Positions 1 through 12,201 of a stretch of 64,000 nucleotides of DNA are shown piece after piece. The DNA is taken from the NCBI GenBank assembly GCA_018389105.1, contig JACATO010000309.1, forward strand, positions 1,116,001 to 1,180,000, given 5' to 3'. The translations under genes were made by a program, and so were the position numbers. The stretch comes from Nautilus pompilius (Eukaryota > Mollusca > Cephalopoda > Nautilida > Nautilidae). Numbering within the stretch: the first letter of the stretch is position 1; each line of letters begins with the position of its first letter. The notes under the pieces are model-generated. The model was not told where the DNA came from and ran no database searches. It saw only the letters and a program-made list of their open reading frames with translations.

Positions 1-2081
1 AAAGGGTTACCTGATGGAGAGAGAAATCAGCATTTTAAAACCTTTTGATGAATGTAACTTAAATTAAAGGGTTTTTTTTTTGTTTTTAATGAATTTTCTT
101 GATCAGATTATCTGCACATGTGCTGTTAAACACAGAACGATGATCTGCCTTGAAGAACATGGTCGTTTATTTATGAAATATACATCTAATATCTTCAAAT
201 GAAAACAGCAGCTTGGTTTAACTATTTATTTACCCCTTTTTTCTGTTTATTTATTTGATTTACTTTTTTAAATCTTCTGTAACAGCTTTGGTGAAAAAAA
301 CCAAAACAAATTATAATAGAAAAGATTTGTATAATTGAGGGGTTGAGTACTATTTTCAGAAGATCCCTCATTATCTAGTTTCCAGCCTTTACTTTTTTGC
401 TTGTTTGGGGAGATTTTCGTTTTCTATTTTTGTTTTAAAAAAAAAAATCGTTTAATAGGATGCTGCTTTTATTTGAGCGTATCAGAAACTAACTTTTGCT
501 CTGCATTCAATTAACTTCAGACACTCTTAATGGCTCAACGAAATAAATATTTGATAATCATTGGTTGTGCTTGTGTTAATGGAAAATATAAAAGACTTGG
601 ACTATTACCTACATACTGCACATGACATAATACTACTGGATTTAAGCAATATGCTCTGTTTGGTTCAGCAATACCAGATAACAGGTGTGCTTTGAAATTG
701 AAAGTTTACCAAATAAGTGTTCAGCATTTGAATACATTAAGTTAGCCAACTGAATCTGTTCCATTAAAATCTTTATTAACTCTTAAAAATGCCCTAGAAT
801 AAGTCAGTGCGAAATTTAATTGCTAGAGTTAAAAGATGTTAACTACCTTTTCACTATTTTAAAAAAAAAAATAGTTGTACAAACTGCAGGTGAGTTATGC
901 GGGCACTATGATGCTGTAAAAAAAAAAAAAATTGTAGATTTTTTGTAAATAAATATATTTTGATAGTATCTTCAGTAAACTGTGAGATCAAATGTGAACA
1001 TGCATGGAGTTTCTACCTGGCAGTAATCAAGAATGATGTTGATCAATGCTATAGGTGGAAAGCAAACAAACTGCTTGTTATTAGTAGAAATTTCCCCTGG
1101 AAAACAGCTAGTTTAGCTTGCAGATCCTGGATATTACAATTGAAAAATGACTTGTAATTTTAAAGGTGGAAAGTGAACAATGTTCCTGTGTTTAAGGGAG
1201 TGGAGAAATTTGGTTTTGTAGCATTACCTTTTTTGGATCTTTTTTTTTTAATTATTGGCAGTTAGAAACTTTTTTCATAATCCATACAACCCATTTCAAG
1301 CTTAATTTAAGGTGCATTATTTATTTTAGAAATCTAACTTTCTGATCTGTTGTTTGTTTGCTGGTTTTGTTTTTTCTTGCACCATGAATTTGAGAAGTTT
1401 TTGAGGTCACCAGACTTGTTGGAGTCACGATCCTTGCACCCTTTCCTTTCCATTTTCAAACCCTCCCAACAAGCTGGTAGTTTCTGTGTTTGTACGTACT
1501 GCCCTGTGTATGAGTAAGAAAGCAAGCATTTTGCAAGAGCACATCCTCTAATGGGGTTATTTATGAATGACCTGAGATCTTTTAGCTTGGAAAACTCTAC
1601 ATTGACAAAATTGCATCATAGACTGGGAGTGGTGAGGGATGGAAGAATGCGATTAAGTTTCTATACTTGTTATTCTAAATGTTGATTTTTCTTTTGTTTT
1701 GGTTTTATTTCTAATGAAAAGGTCATAAGACCTCAGCAAGTTTTAAGTATCTTTGAATAACTAACATGGTCTAATGATTATTAAAAAAAAAAAATTCAGA
1801 TCCTTTCCAAAGTAAAGGTATCTTTTGTTTGGTACTTATTTGCTGGAAGATTTCAATGGGGAAGTTACTTCTTATGTGAGGGATCTTTATAAAATAGAAA
1901 CCTATATGGATTTCTCTGTCCCTCTTCATTAGGAGCAAGTTTTGTTCTCCTCATTTGATGTTTTTCCTAATGGAATTAAAGCGGGCTTCCTAGCCTGACA
2001 TTTAAAAATCCAAAAGTGGCTGAAATGTTACAGCATCTACATTTAGATGCAGAAATCTTTCCTGTTGGTATATCTTGTACT
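1..2081. other. AT-rich non-coding stretch
   Basis: No exon, RNA gene or recognisable repeat was found. The sequence is AT-rich with scattered A and T runs of 9-14 bases. Short open frames at 960-1157 (plus) and 1334-1525 (minus) have random-looking composition and no domain, so they are not called. It lies upstream of the CpG-rich island at 4 kb and is probably intergenic. Confidence 0.6.
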
Positions 2082-2345
2082 AGGGGTGTTCAAATGAAAC
2101 CAGCCAAATGTCGTCATAATTTAAGCCCAGTTTTATTTGGTCATCCTGAGTAACTGACTAAAATTGGGCAGATGAAGAAAGGAAAAGGGTTTGGTATGTC
2201 GTTACAATAAAGTTTGCATTGTCTATGAGGCAGAAGGAAGTATGTTGTCCTATGGGTGCTGATAATGTGGAACAAGTATGATTTTGGTGCACCAAGGGAT
2301 CTAAATAAGAATGATTGCTGCTGGTAGTACAGAGAGAACATTTGC
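2082..2345 (-). mobile_element. Degenerate Tc/mariner-like fragment (uncertain)
   Basis: At 2082-2102 the sequence AGGGGTGTTCAAATGAAACC resembles a DNA-transposon terminal repeat, and its 12-mer TTCAAATGAAAC (2089-2100) recurs in the foldback at 30797-30808. On the minus strand, about 2240-2341 encodes a peptide containing FRSLGAPKSYLFHII, which looks like the second helix-turn-helix of a mariner/Tc1 transposase (pattern LGVPKSTV..I). No catalytic region and no second terminus were found. If real, it is a deletion derivative in which the N-terminal coding end abuts one terminus. The peptide similarity is short and could be chance. Confidence 0.3.
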
Positions 2346-3985
2346 TAGTTTTATAAAAGGTAAAGGAATAACAGAGATCTTTCTAAGCAAATTTGAAATA
2401 AACTAACTTGAGACAGTACAAATGATAGATGGCAGTTCTGTGTTAGTATTATCCCAGTGATCAGCAGTCACTCTAAGAGTAAAGCTCATTCTTTTAAAAT
2501 CTATTAAAGCTTTTTCACAGTATCAACTGCATCTCATACATGTGTACATCAGTACTATAATTGTAAAGTATTCCTCTGAAAGAAATTAAGCAATGTTGGG
2601 TAGTGCTATCATCATAGTGAGCATGCATAGATGTTTTGTCAGAGCTAGAACTGAAAATATGCCCCATCTTGATATTGGGTATGGATTGAGAATGTATTCA
2701 ACATCTCCCCACCTTTTTTTGTGCCTATTCACTTACAAATGCCCCCTGGCTTTAATTTTGGTGAAAATATGTTTTTACTTATACCAGCAGCATACCCTAG
2801 AATCTGTAGGGTATAAAAAGGGGCTACTTTTAGATATTTGATATTATTTAAAAAGTCAGACTAAAGAAATATGTTTGCCCCTCCCTTTTTTAGATTCACA
2901 CAGTTGTAAGAAATGTGTATTTTGCACTCCAAGGATGATCATTTTAAGTTTATAATAATGATTTCTTGTTCACTGGATGATAGGAGGTAATTTACATATA
3001 TTTCAGAACTGATATACATCAAACAAAATTTGATGGATTAGCCATCAAAGTGATTACAACTTTATGGAATTTGATACATTGCCCATGCTGCAAGAACTAC
3101 TTAGATATGGACAGAGATTTTTAACTGATTTTGGAGAAAGTAAGTAAATAAATGCAAAATTATCTATAATACAGGAAGAGATTTACCAACTTCTGTAATC
3201 TACCAAACAGAGAGAAATGAAAATGCAGAACACCTGGCAAAAAAAGGTACTCAATTAAAAAAAACAACAAAACAATCAGTTAGACAGGAGACTCTCTTGC
3301 TAACATTTTTCATCAGGCACCTTAGCAGAAAAGCGATTAACAACAAACTTTAGTCAGTTTTTAGTTTGACAACGTAAGTAGACATTGCTGGGTGAACAAT
3401 TTTTACTAAGTTCTTGTCTAAGCCAGTGATGACCAAAAAAAACCAGAATGTGTAAAATGTCGATGCGGACAGCTTTGTTCAATTTTCAAACATTTTATTT
3501 AATGCTATTAAGATGCTCAGATTTACTACCCTGAACATCACAAATATATAAACAAAGGTTTTTCCGAAAAACTCAGGTTCAATCTTGAGAAGGTGAAAAA
3601 ACAAGAAAAAGGGACGAGAAAATAAAAAAATCTACAGAATGGTGTAAGGAAGATAACCAATAATCTAGTGCTAAAGGTCTAATAATGCAAAAACAGGCAA
3701 ATCGACTTGTGTATCATTGCAGATCTACTCAACATTGTAGCGCGTTGGTAAACTATATTCTTAGTAATTAAATTCTGACAATGAAGTGTTCCTTTAAGTA
3801 TAAGAAAAAAACAACACTAAAGAAACCAAACATTTGCCAGTGATATTCTTTCAGGAAGCAGGTTTGATTTGCAAATACGAAAACCATAAATAAATAAATA
3901 ATAATAATAATATATTTCATACGAATTCAAAAGTATTCTTATTTTATAGGGAGACTTTGAACATGCTGTTCACTTCAGTGTTTGG
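2346..3985. other. AT-rich non-coding stretch
   Basis: Nothing recognisable. The plus open frame 2593-2841 has no domain and no splice or start context that would support it. A short AAATAAATAAATAATAATAAT-type simple repeat lies near 3889-3911. Confidence 0.55.
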
Positions 3986-3989
3986 TGGT

Positions 3990-4456
3990 AAGTGGACTTC
4001 TGCCCGAGGCTCGTGGTTGGTCCAATCGGGCAGGTGGATAGTGACAGACGACATGATATTTTAGCGTAGCCGAAGGTTTGTCATTCAGAAATATTCGTTA
4101 TTCTGTGCCCATGCTATTACCAATAATATAATCTAGTGTAGTTTCAGAAACGCTATACGTGGTTAGTTGAATTTCAGTGATCTCTGTTATCTGTAACGCG
4201 GCGTTTTGCCGGAGGGACACCGTCGGGTCCCGGTGGTGAGTGATGTACAAATGGAGGGGGGAAAAAAATCTGCCAAAGAAACGGAGTAAAGTTTTCACCG
4301 ACAAAAACCAGTGGCCCGTTTGATTCGGTGAAATATGGGTGGTGGTGGCTGCTGCTGTTTTAGGTCTTAAAATGTTATGCATGCTTTTGCGTTGTTGTTG
4401 GTGAAAGACCTGTTTCAGAGTGTTGTTCTCTCTCTCTCTCTCTGCGCGTGTTGCAG
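3990..4456 (+). promoter_or_regulatory. CpG-rich promoter-like island with CCAAT box
   Basis: CpG dinucleotides are dense here (for example GCGGCGTTTTGCCGG near 4199, CACCGTCGGGTCCCGG near 4219) and rare in nearly all the rest of the window. A CCAAT box in good context (GGTCCAATCGGG, 4019-4030) sits about 430 bases before the ATG of the exon at 4457-4613, and the GCCCGA/TCGGGC pair around it can form a small inverted repeat. No TATA box is evident. The island continues into the coding exon. It is read as the promoter and 5' UTR of the plus-strand gene; the antisense open frame 4098-4568 is taken as a shadow of this base composition. A transcription start cannot be placed from sequence alone. 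Confidence 0.55.
4427..4442. repeat. (TC)n microsatellite
   Basis: A 16-base TC run directly precedes GCGCGTGTTGCAG at 4444-4456. It could serve as the polypyrimidine tract of a 3' splice site, in which case the exon at 4457 has a separate 5' UTR exon upstream. It could also be a simple repeat within a continuous 5' UTR. Confidence 0.7.
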
Positions 4457-4613
4457 GAAGCCCGAGATGGCCTGCTGTTCTCATCAGCCGGATATCGACA
4501 GATACGTCTCCGTCGCAGAAGATTTTATCAGAAACTGCGAACGTAGGGATGTCGTACAGGGTTTCCATAAACTGCAGAAAAAGTGCCTAGCTGAATTAAG
4601 GTTTCTACGCCAA
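4457..4613 (+). CDS. First coding exon of an unidentified plus-strand gene
   Basis: ATG at 4467 lies in strong context (CCCGAGATGG, G at -3 and +4) and opens a 49-codon frame ending at CAA just before an excellent donor, CAA|GTAAGT (GT at 4614-4615); the junction is phase 0. The peptide starts MACCSHQPDIDRYVSVAEDF and ends KKCLAELRFLRQ. It is rich in charged helix-forming residues, has no signal peptide or transmembrane segment, and looks cytosolic or nuclear. CpG content matches the upstream island, as expected of a first coding exon. CAG at 4454-4456 could be an acceptor, making 4457 the exon edge; an unbroken first exon starting further upstream is the alternative. The frame stays open upstream to an ATG at 4377, but its context and the (TC)n-encoded residues make that start unlikely. 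I do not recognise the family. Confidence 0.6.
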
Positions 4614-4692
4614 GTAAGTTTGTACCTAATCGAGCCCATTATCTTTGTTTGCCTTATTTGCATGCGACAAGTCGTAGCCACAGAAAGAACCA

Positions 4693-4921
4693 CAGTAGTT
4701 TCTATATATATAAAAAACTTCTCCGTGTGGTGGGCAGTCTAAAAAACAACAAACAAACAAACAAACGGATGCAGTAGTTTCTATATATATAAAAAGAAAA
4801 CTTCTCCGTGTGGTGGGCAGTCTAACAAACAAACAAACAAACGGATGCAGTAGTTTCTTTATATATAAAGAAAACTTCTCCGTGTGGTGGGCAGTCTAAA
4901 AAAACAACAAACAAACGGATG
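4693..4921. repeat. Minisatellite, 3 copies of a 74-79-bp unit
   Basis: Units begin CAGTAG at 4693, 4772 and 4848, with a partial fourth at 4922, giving periods of 79, 76 and 74 bases. Each carries TTTCTATATATATAAA (third copy TTTCTTTATATATAAAG), then CTTCTCCGTGTGGTGGGCAG and an (ACAA)n-like tract before CGGATG. Length differences lie in the AAAC/ACAA stretch. It begins 80 bases after the exon donor at 4614, inside the first intron. The plus and minus open frames across it are products of the repeat. Confidence 0.9.
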
Positions 4922-4929
4922 CAGTAGCT

Positions 4930-7900
4930 TGAAATAAAGCAGAGTTTTGACTTTATATTTCTAAAAAGACCAAGACAATGGCGACTAATGCCCTTTTTTT
5001 GTTGTTCTCAGAGCTTGATACATATCTGGGATCAACAGTAAATCCGTTATGTTCTTTAAAAAATTAAACAAATATTTTAGGAAAACTAACGTTGCCCCAC
5101 ATTAAAGAAATTGTTGTTAACTGAATTACTGGAATCACGTGATTAATGGCTTTACCTGCCAAGATTATCAGCACACTTTCAGTAGGAAAGCTGCTGCTGC
5201 TTCATGGATGATATTTAGGTTGGGGAAGAATGCTCAAGTGTTATCAACATGAAGTTAAGCTTCATATTGTGAGGACCTTGGTTGGTTTTTCGCTGAAGTT
5301 AGTGTAGCCCTCATAATTTTTATTTTTGAAAAATTTATCTCCATTTTATTTCTTCAAGATGACCTAACTATGGAGGTTCTTCAGGTGTTGTGATAAGGAT
5401 TACTCTTCAAAGTTACTTCCCATGGCTGGGATGTTTGTTTCTATTGTTGTTGGATCTTTACACCATCTCCGGAGCTGGGCTCCCTTGCAGTTTAGCCTGA
5501 ACTCCTTAGTATCTTACTGTGTTTTGCCAGAGTCTTGATTGTACAGTTTTTGTACTAATAAGGAAGGTCTTAGATATTCTCATCTTTTTATTCAATAGTA
5601 GAAGCTGAAAGCAAAGGTTAGTATGTGACTATACACATTAGACTAACAAAAAAAAAACAGCAATAGAATCATCATCTGGCTGCTTGCCTTCTCCTATTAA
5701 CTGAACTAATCTTGTAATTTAATAAATGTAATGTCAAAAAGTCAGTACAAGTAAAAACTCAATTTGGAAGAGTGATAGTCAAGGATTGGCCTACAGTTTG
5801 TTAGATTATTGATTTTTCTTAGGTGAATCACTCGAGCTGACTTCCAAAGCTGCTTCAGGTTAAACTAATGTTAATCAATCTGCGGTATGGAGTTGCTAGT
5901 TTTAATTCTTATACGATTTATTTTTGTTGAAACTTCTATCCTAAAAACTTGTTTCATCAAAGGGACATAACTCATTACGTTAACTTTTTGCATATCGTAT
6001 ACCTGCTTTAATTTGACACTTGGAATAATTACGTAATAATTTTAAAGAAAAACATTTGAAAAAAAACATGGTCATGAAAAATATTTAATGTAAATTTTAA
6101 AAGAAGGAACAGATGGTTAAGGAATCAATATTTTGTTAAGAATGTTTGGTTCTTTGTAGGCATAAAAATATTTAAAATACTTAACTTGGCAGTGCATAAT
6201 GTGGTCACTTTTTTTAAATTATGATTCATTAAATTTAAGATATACTATTTACTGCATCTGCTATGGTTATATAAAATTCTTTTATTTTTATTCTCTATAT
6301 AAACATAAATAAACAAAACAGATAAAGATGAACAATTCTTTATAATTACAGTTCATAACCAGAGATCTAAGCTACTTGCTGAAATATAGCATTGAAAATT
6401 AATTTTTTTTAAAAAAAAGTAGCAATGTTTTTATTCTGCTGATAATAAAAGTAGACATATTATGAAGTCTTAATTCTATTCTCGCTTTCCTTGAATTAAA
6501 ATAAATGAATTGATTATTATGGTTTTCCATACAATAAAGAAAACTGCTTTGCAATACTTGATAGAAGTTGCCTGGTATGAAATTAATATTATTAATTGGC
6601 ATTATAAAAAATTTGAAGTTTTTCTTGTTTGTTATTATCTTGAAATACACAACTGCTAGTACATTTTTAAAACAAACAAAAAAGATCCAATAATTTTTTT
6701 TCTTTTTTAACCGAATCTAAATATGCAACTTTAAATAAAAGTAATATATGATAGGAACAATAAAATGAAATAATAAAATAAAATTTATATACCTTTTATG
6801 GTAATCAAAATGACTTAATGGAGTTTATTATCATTTGGCTCAGACTGATAAAGTTGGATTTGGTTGTTACCAGCACTTAATTTCATCTTTGTCAAAACTA
6901 ATACTCCACTTAAGGTAATCCTTTTCACTACTGGATTAGAATAATTTGATTCTTTCAAAGTATTTGCTATACTATCAGTGGCATTTCTGAATAATAAAAT
7001 TCCTGATATAACATCACATGACTTGAGTCAGTATGTTGAGTATCTCCAGCATACAATATTTATAAGTGAGTTTAATTAATTTACACTATTTACTGATATT
7101 TAAATAAAATTTATTGAATATAATACATAAGAACTAATTTTGTCACTTTTTAAAAGTTGACACTGACTTAAAAGTTTAAGATACTTCTATAATGCATCAT
7201 AAAATTTATCCACATTCTTTTATTTGACAGTAAATATGATTATATTATTGCATAACTTGTTAGAATTTATTTATTTGTTAATTTAGTGAACAATATGCAA
7301 CAATACTTTTGAAAATGTGTATTTCAATTAAATTATTCTGGTTGCCTTTTAGACCAAATAATGCATATTTCTTACACCAAGGCAAATATTCAACAAACCC
7401 TTCAAAAGGACTGACCTTGTTTTTTTTTTTTTCCCCCCTCATTTCTGCTTGTAATATTTAGTTCTGGTTTCTTTTCACATCTAAATGAAAAGTTCTAATA
7501 GGGTTTTTGGTAGGTTAACTTCTGCCAGTCATCTTGCTCAAGTCTACCACTGGAGCATGGGGATGTGAGTGGTAGGATGGTACGATGCAATCCATCACTA
7601 CTATAAAGCAATTAAAGCATTAATTCCTTAATTCCGCCATCAGTGAAACTATCTGCAGTACCATCTAAAATCACTAAGGACAGCCATAGTAACATAATAT
7701 TTAGTAATTTGTCATTTTAATTTAGAAATCTTTCCCTTGACATTCAGGAGACTTTTACCTATAATAGAGAAAGTAGAATTTGGTTGTGAACCCTTAAGTG
7801 ACTTGAAGTCATTTAGCATAATGTGATTTCCCCTCACTTGGCTTTTAGACCTACTGTAATTTTACCCCAAATAATCTGCGAGAAACAGTCTACTGACTGA

Positions 7901-8571
7901 CAGTAAGTTTGTTACCTGTTGAAAATCTATGAAAAGTTATTTTGTGCATTTCTGTTGGATTGGAAAATGAGTTGTGAATGTAACCACATAATCAAGTAAA
8001 ATATCAGGTAATAATGACAAAAATTATCAGTTTTCATCAAGTTTTACTAGCTAATTTACTAGAAAAAATAAATGAAAATTTAGTGTTTGCTGTGTCAGTT
8101 CTATAGATTTTTAAAAATATTTTCATGGTGGCTAATATTATGAAATTCTAACAAGTCTTAGAAAGAGCTTGATTATATACTGGGTGACAATAAAGTAAGT
8201 TCCTGCAGTTGCTTTCTTATAGCTCTACAACTTAACAGATGTAAGTGTGCATATACTGAATACATTTTTCAGATTCTGCTCCCTGGAGATACCACGTCAC
8301 ACCAAAATGACCATGTCAATTTTAAAAATAAGTTTATTCTGAAATCTGTGTAGCTGTAACAGAAAACAATTAAATATTGAGTAAGTAACTGATAAAAAAA
8401 AATTGTATTGTATTCACATTTTGCTGAACTGGTCTGCTGCCATTCTCATTAACAGTTTCCAGAAGTTGTAATATGTGGTATACATTTGTGTGCAAATGAC
8501 TATCCACTGTGGATGGCAAGAATGTGTTGCTAAATGCTGGTCTTGAGATCAGTCTGTGGACAGTCATAGTA
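4930..8571. other. AT-rich intronic stretch; only weak exon candidates
   Basis: No domain-bearing exon was found. Two short stretches would satisfy the phase needed between the exons at 4457-4613 and 20186-20274 (start phase 0, leave 2 bases): 5219-5268 (after TATTTAG, before GTGAGG) and 8273-8349 (after ATTTTTCAG, before GTAGCT). Neither peptide is persuasive and they compete, so neither is called. Around 8190-8250 lie an acceptor-like CTTTCTTATAG and donor-like GATGTAAGT only 18 bases apart. Confidence 0.45.
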
Positions 8572-9678
8572 TTAGGTCATTACAAAAGTTTTGTCGGATT
8601 TTATATTGTTAATTTGGGGTTCATTTTTTGCATGCTTGTAAAGGTGTTTGTAGACAAGTTATATATCGTTACCTTTTTAAGTGATAAAATGAATGCTTGT
8701 TTCAGGGTTCTGAGTGAAGCATGGATAGAAAGGTTTTTCATGTCATTTTGTTACACAAGTTCAAACTAGGCCACAAAGCGAGCGAGGCAACTCATAACAT
8801 TAAGCAAGAATGGGGACAAGGATACAGCAAATGAGCACACAGTGCGTAAAATGATGGTTTGCAAAGTTTCGATCAGGAGATGTGAGCTTTGAAGATGAAG
8901 AACATAGTGGATGTCCTACCAGCTGTGATGATGACTGTCTGAAAGCCTCACTCGAAGCCGATACAAAAAAATGGTGCGAGAAATTGCTGGAGAGCTTGAT
9001 GTGAGCACTGCAACTGTTTCCAGGCATCTTGATGCAATCAGCAAGGTGATAAAGCTTGACAAGTGGGTGCCTCTCAAGTTGAATGAACAACAACAAAATC
9101 GGTGATTGGAAATCTGCTCTTCGCTTTTCATAAGAAACAAAAACGACCATTTTCTTGCCCAAATCATTACGTGTGATGAAAAATGAATTCTTTGTCACAA
9201 TTGCAAACAATCAGCGCATTGGCTCAACAAAGACAAGGCACCTAACCATATCCCAAAACCCAGTCTCCATCCAAAGGTCATGATCACTGTCTGGTGGCTT
9301 TTAACTGATGTCATCCACTATAAAGGCCCAATCCTGCTCCACAAAAATGCTTGTCCTCATGTTGCAAAAGTGACTCTTCAGAAGCTTATTCACCAGAGCT
9401 TTCTTCCACAGACTACCATCTTTTAAAACACCTCGACAGCTTCCTCCGTATGAAATTCTCCTTCGACCAAGCTGAAATTGAAACTGTCTTTCAACAGTTT
9501 ATCGACTCCAGAAATTCCAGATTTTTTTTCAAAATGGTATAAATGCACTTATAATTCGTTGGCAGAAGTGTGTTGATTGTAATGGAACTTACTTTGATTA
9601 ACAGACTTAACATTCAACAATGATATGAAGTCTCACTGTTGTAGTAAAAAAACTGACAAAACTTTTGTAACAACCTAA
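8572..9678 (+). mobile_element. Internally deleted mariner transposon with TA duplications
   Basis: The left end at 8572 reads TTAGGTCATTACAAAAGTTT and the right end at 9678, read in reverse complement, TTAGGTTGTTACAAAAGTTT; both continue into TTGTC. TA dinucleotides flank the element at 8570-8571 and 9679-9680, the expected mariner target duplication. At 1107 bp it is shorter than the roughly 1.3 kb of full mariners. Most of the transposase N-terminus is missing, and the remainder carries stops and frame changes, so it can move only with transposase supplied from elsewhere. It lies in the candidate intron of the plus-strand gene. Confidence 0.88.
8840..9540 (+). pseudogene. Mariner transposase remnant (plus strand)
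   Basis: Recognisable blocks lie in different frames: a helix-turn-helix, MVREIAGELDVSTATVSRHL, at 8971-9030; a first-aspartate block, IITCDEK followed by a stop, near 9163-9186 (family TGDE+W); VWWLLTDVIHYKGP near 9291-9332; LLHKNACPHVAK near 9337-9372, where the family has HDNARPH, so the second catalytic Asp is Lys; and YSPELSSTDYHL near 9381-9420, where the third Asp (SPD) is Glu. A C-terminal block, FSFDQAEIETVFQQFI, lies at 9460-9507. Two of the three catalytic residues are gone, with several stops, so it is inactive. The minus-strand open frames at 8800-9210 are shadows. Confidence 0.85.
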
Positions 9679-9680
9679 TA

Positions 9681-12201
9681 CATCATTGTTTTCAGATAAC
9701 TCCATAACTAGAAATCTACAGGTGTGAGATTTTGTTTTGTAGCTATGGTGTTATTATGTAAACTCATGTAAAGCTGCACCTACATTACCTTCATTGCTGT
9801 AGAAAATCTTTCACAAGTGGAATACAGTCTTGGAGAGAGATTCTGTGCACAGAGATATCTGCAGGCAAACAGACATGATTATAAGCATATATCCAAAGGA
9901 AATAAATGTTAGAGGTGATGCCCTCCAGTGGAAAAATTTGCAGACTTTGGGAATGCACATTTACTTCAATTAACATCCATCATGGTTTGGAAATTAACAG
10001 AATTTTTATTTGTTACTTGATATTTTTAGGATTTCATTTTATATTTTACTGTGCTTTTCGGCAGACCTTAAAACTGACAGCATTTGCTATCACTTACCAT
10101 GAATAGTGAAATAAGATACTGAGAAAAAATTTTGTCTTGTCTACTTGGAAAATAAAATAGCCAGTGATGTAGTGCATCATAATTAACCAATGTTAGATTT
10201 GTTCAACCAGTTGAAATTGTTCTCATAAACTGTTAAAAACTGTGTTCCTCTGTGAAAAAGATTGCTGATTTACATTGTTTATTCTATACTGTGTTTTACA
10301 TTGTTATCATATATCATTAGCCAGTAAATGCATTCGTGATCATTAGTGGATAATTATCAGATTCATAGATAGTCAATTTTAAATTCCATCTTTTAACTGA
10401 AAAATAATCAAACTAAAATATGAACTTTGTAGACTGTCATGAATTATATCATCTAATTGACTACAGATTGGTCATAAACATTTAACATATGTATCAGATT
10501 TAATACCAGCATAAATTATTACCTGATTTGGAATTCAGAGGTTAATCGTTATAAATAGCATTATGTAAGGGCACCATGCAGCATGAGGAATCTTTTAGGA
10601 TGTAAATTTTTTGCAACATTTAACATCATTTTTGTCTGTTAGGCATTATTAATTGTTTGTGAAATTAAAATGAAAGCTGCTGGATGTAATATATTGGCAT
10701 TCTTTTAATTAAGAGGGAAGATTTCAGTGTCAAATTTTTTACTTGGCTAAATTCATTTGAGCCATGCTGACTTTTTTGGATTCATGGGTAAGGCAATTGA
10801 AGCATGTTGAATATATGTTAAGATGTACTGTACATTGAAATAGTTTTATTAGTTGGGACAGATATTAAATTGTAAGAAAGAATTAGAAAAAGGATACAAA
10901 TTTCTAAATAATAAACTTTGATATTGTGCTCTTTTTTGTTTTTTTGTTTTTTATAATTGATTTGTGGTACATTGAAAATGCTTGGTAACCTTTCTCTCAT
11001 GCAAATCATTTGACAAATTTTAAAGTATTATTTTTTTATCTATATTTTTTCTCAAGAAACTGGGGCACATCACTGAATTACCCATCCATATTTTCCTGGA
11101 TTCCTTGGGTGCCATGATCTTATAAGAGAGATTAATCTTTTATTATATTATCTCCATGATGCTACAACTTCCATCACTTTACACTCACTCCAAAGATATT
11201 TGAGGTTATGCAAAATTCTTTTGTGTACATCTTTGTTTGTGTAAATCTATTATCTGAGCTTTCACTGGACATTTTAGTTCTTGCATTGCTTGGGCATCTT
11301 TTTAAAGGTCTACAGTTATCTGTAGACAAATATTGTAATCTTGATTCAGATCTTTTTATTCATTCAACAATGCAACTAATAAATTATACATAATAAGTTG
11401 TTTTGTAAATAAAATTTCTAAAAATTATTTGTGTGTAAACTGATATTGCATTTTTGTGCCCACACTGATTTCCTTGTAAAATGCTTAACTATTAAGGGAT
11501 AACAATTAACTCTTCATACAAATACTTGGCATGTTTACAGTGTAGGAACTGTAAATATTTGGCACTGATTTACAATCAAGATAGTTAAGGGATGTTTTGG
11601 TGATGGTTCATACTTATAACTGATACTCTTATAAGTTTTGTTTGCCTGAATCATGATTGCTTGAAAAGCTATACTTAAAGGTTATATTCAATAAAGATAT
11701 CTCACTGTTTTTAATGAAGTTCACATGGATATATTTTGAATACTTGGTTGTTCAGGAAAACTTAATAGCTGCTACGCAGAATAACATTATATACTCTAAA
11801 TAATTTTTTCTGACCAAACAATATTTGTAAAAGTTTTAGAACCACAGTTATGGCTAATATAAATTATAAAAGCTTAGCTACTCTATAAAATCTTGATTAT
11901 TTTTTTGCTCAGGATTCTGCAAATAAGAACAGTGACAAAATGACAACATAAGATGCTGTTATTGGCTGTGGAAATATTGTTTTGTGTAAGAGAGAAGTAG
12001 AAATTATTTTTTATCAACATTGACTGAATGAGCAAAAACTGCCTTGCTTATGCATGTAATTTCACTGGCTGGAACATGTTTTAGCTTAAAGTTGTTTTTT
12101 TCTTCTTCTGTTTTTCTGTTACTTCAGTTAAGGTGTGCTGCCATCTGAAATAATTACAACTGCTTGATCCATATTATAGTGTTTTGATTACAAAAACTCA
12201 A
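9681..12201. other. AT-rich non-coding stretch
   Basis: No gene or repeat was recognised. An acceptor-like TATTTTTTTGCTCAG at about 11898-11912 precedes a 12-codon open stretch without a usable donor in the needed phase. Open frames 9906-10106 and 11208-11393 look random. Confidence 0.55.

Noticed and set aside
4098-4568. 156-codon minus-strand open frame
   Set aside because: It overlaps the CpG island and the plus-strand exon in antisense and has no domain. Low stop density follows from the GC-rich composition.
8800-9210. Minus-strand open frames of 136 and 83 codons
   Set aside because: They are antisense to the mariner transposase remnant, whose motifs read on the plus strand.
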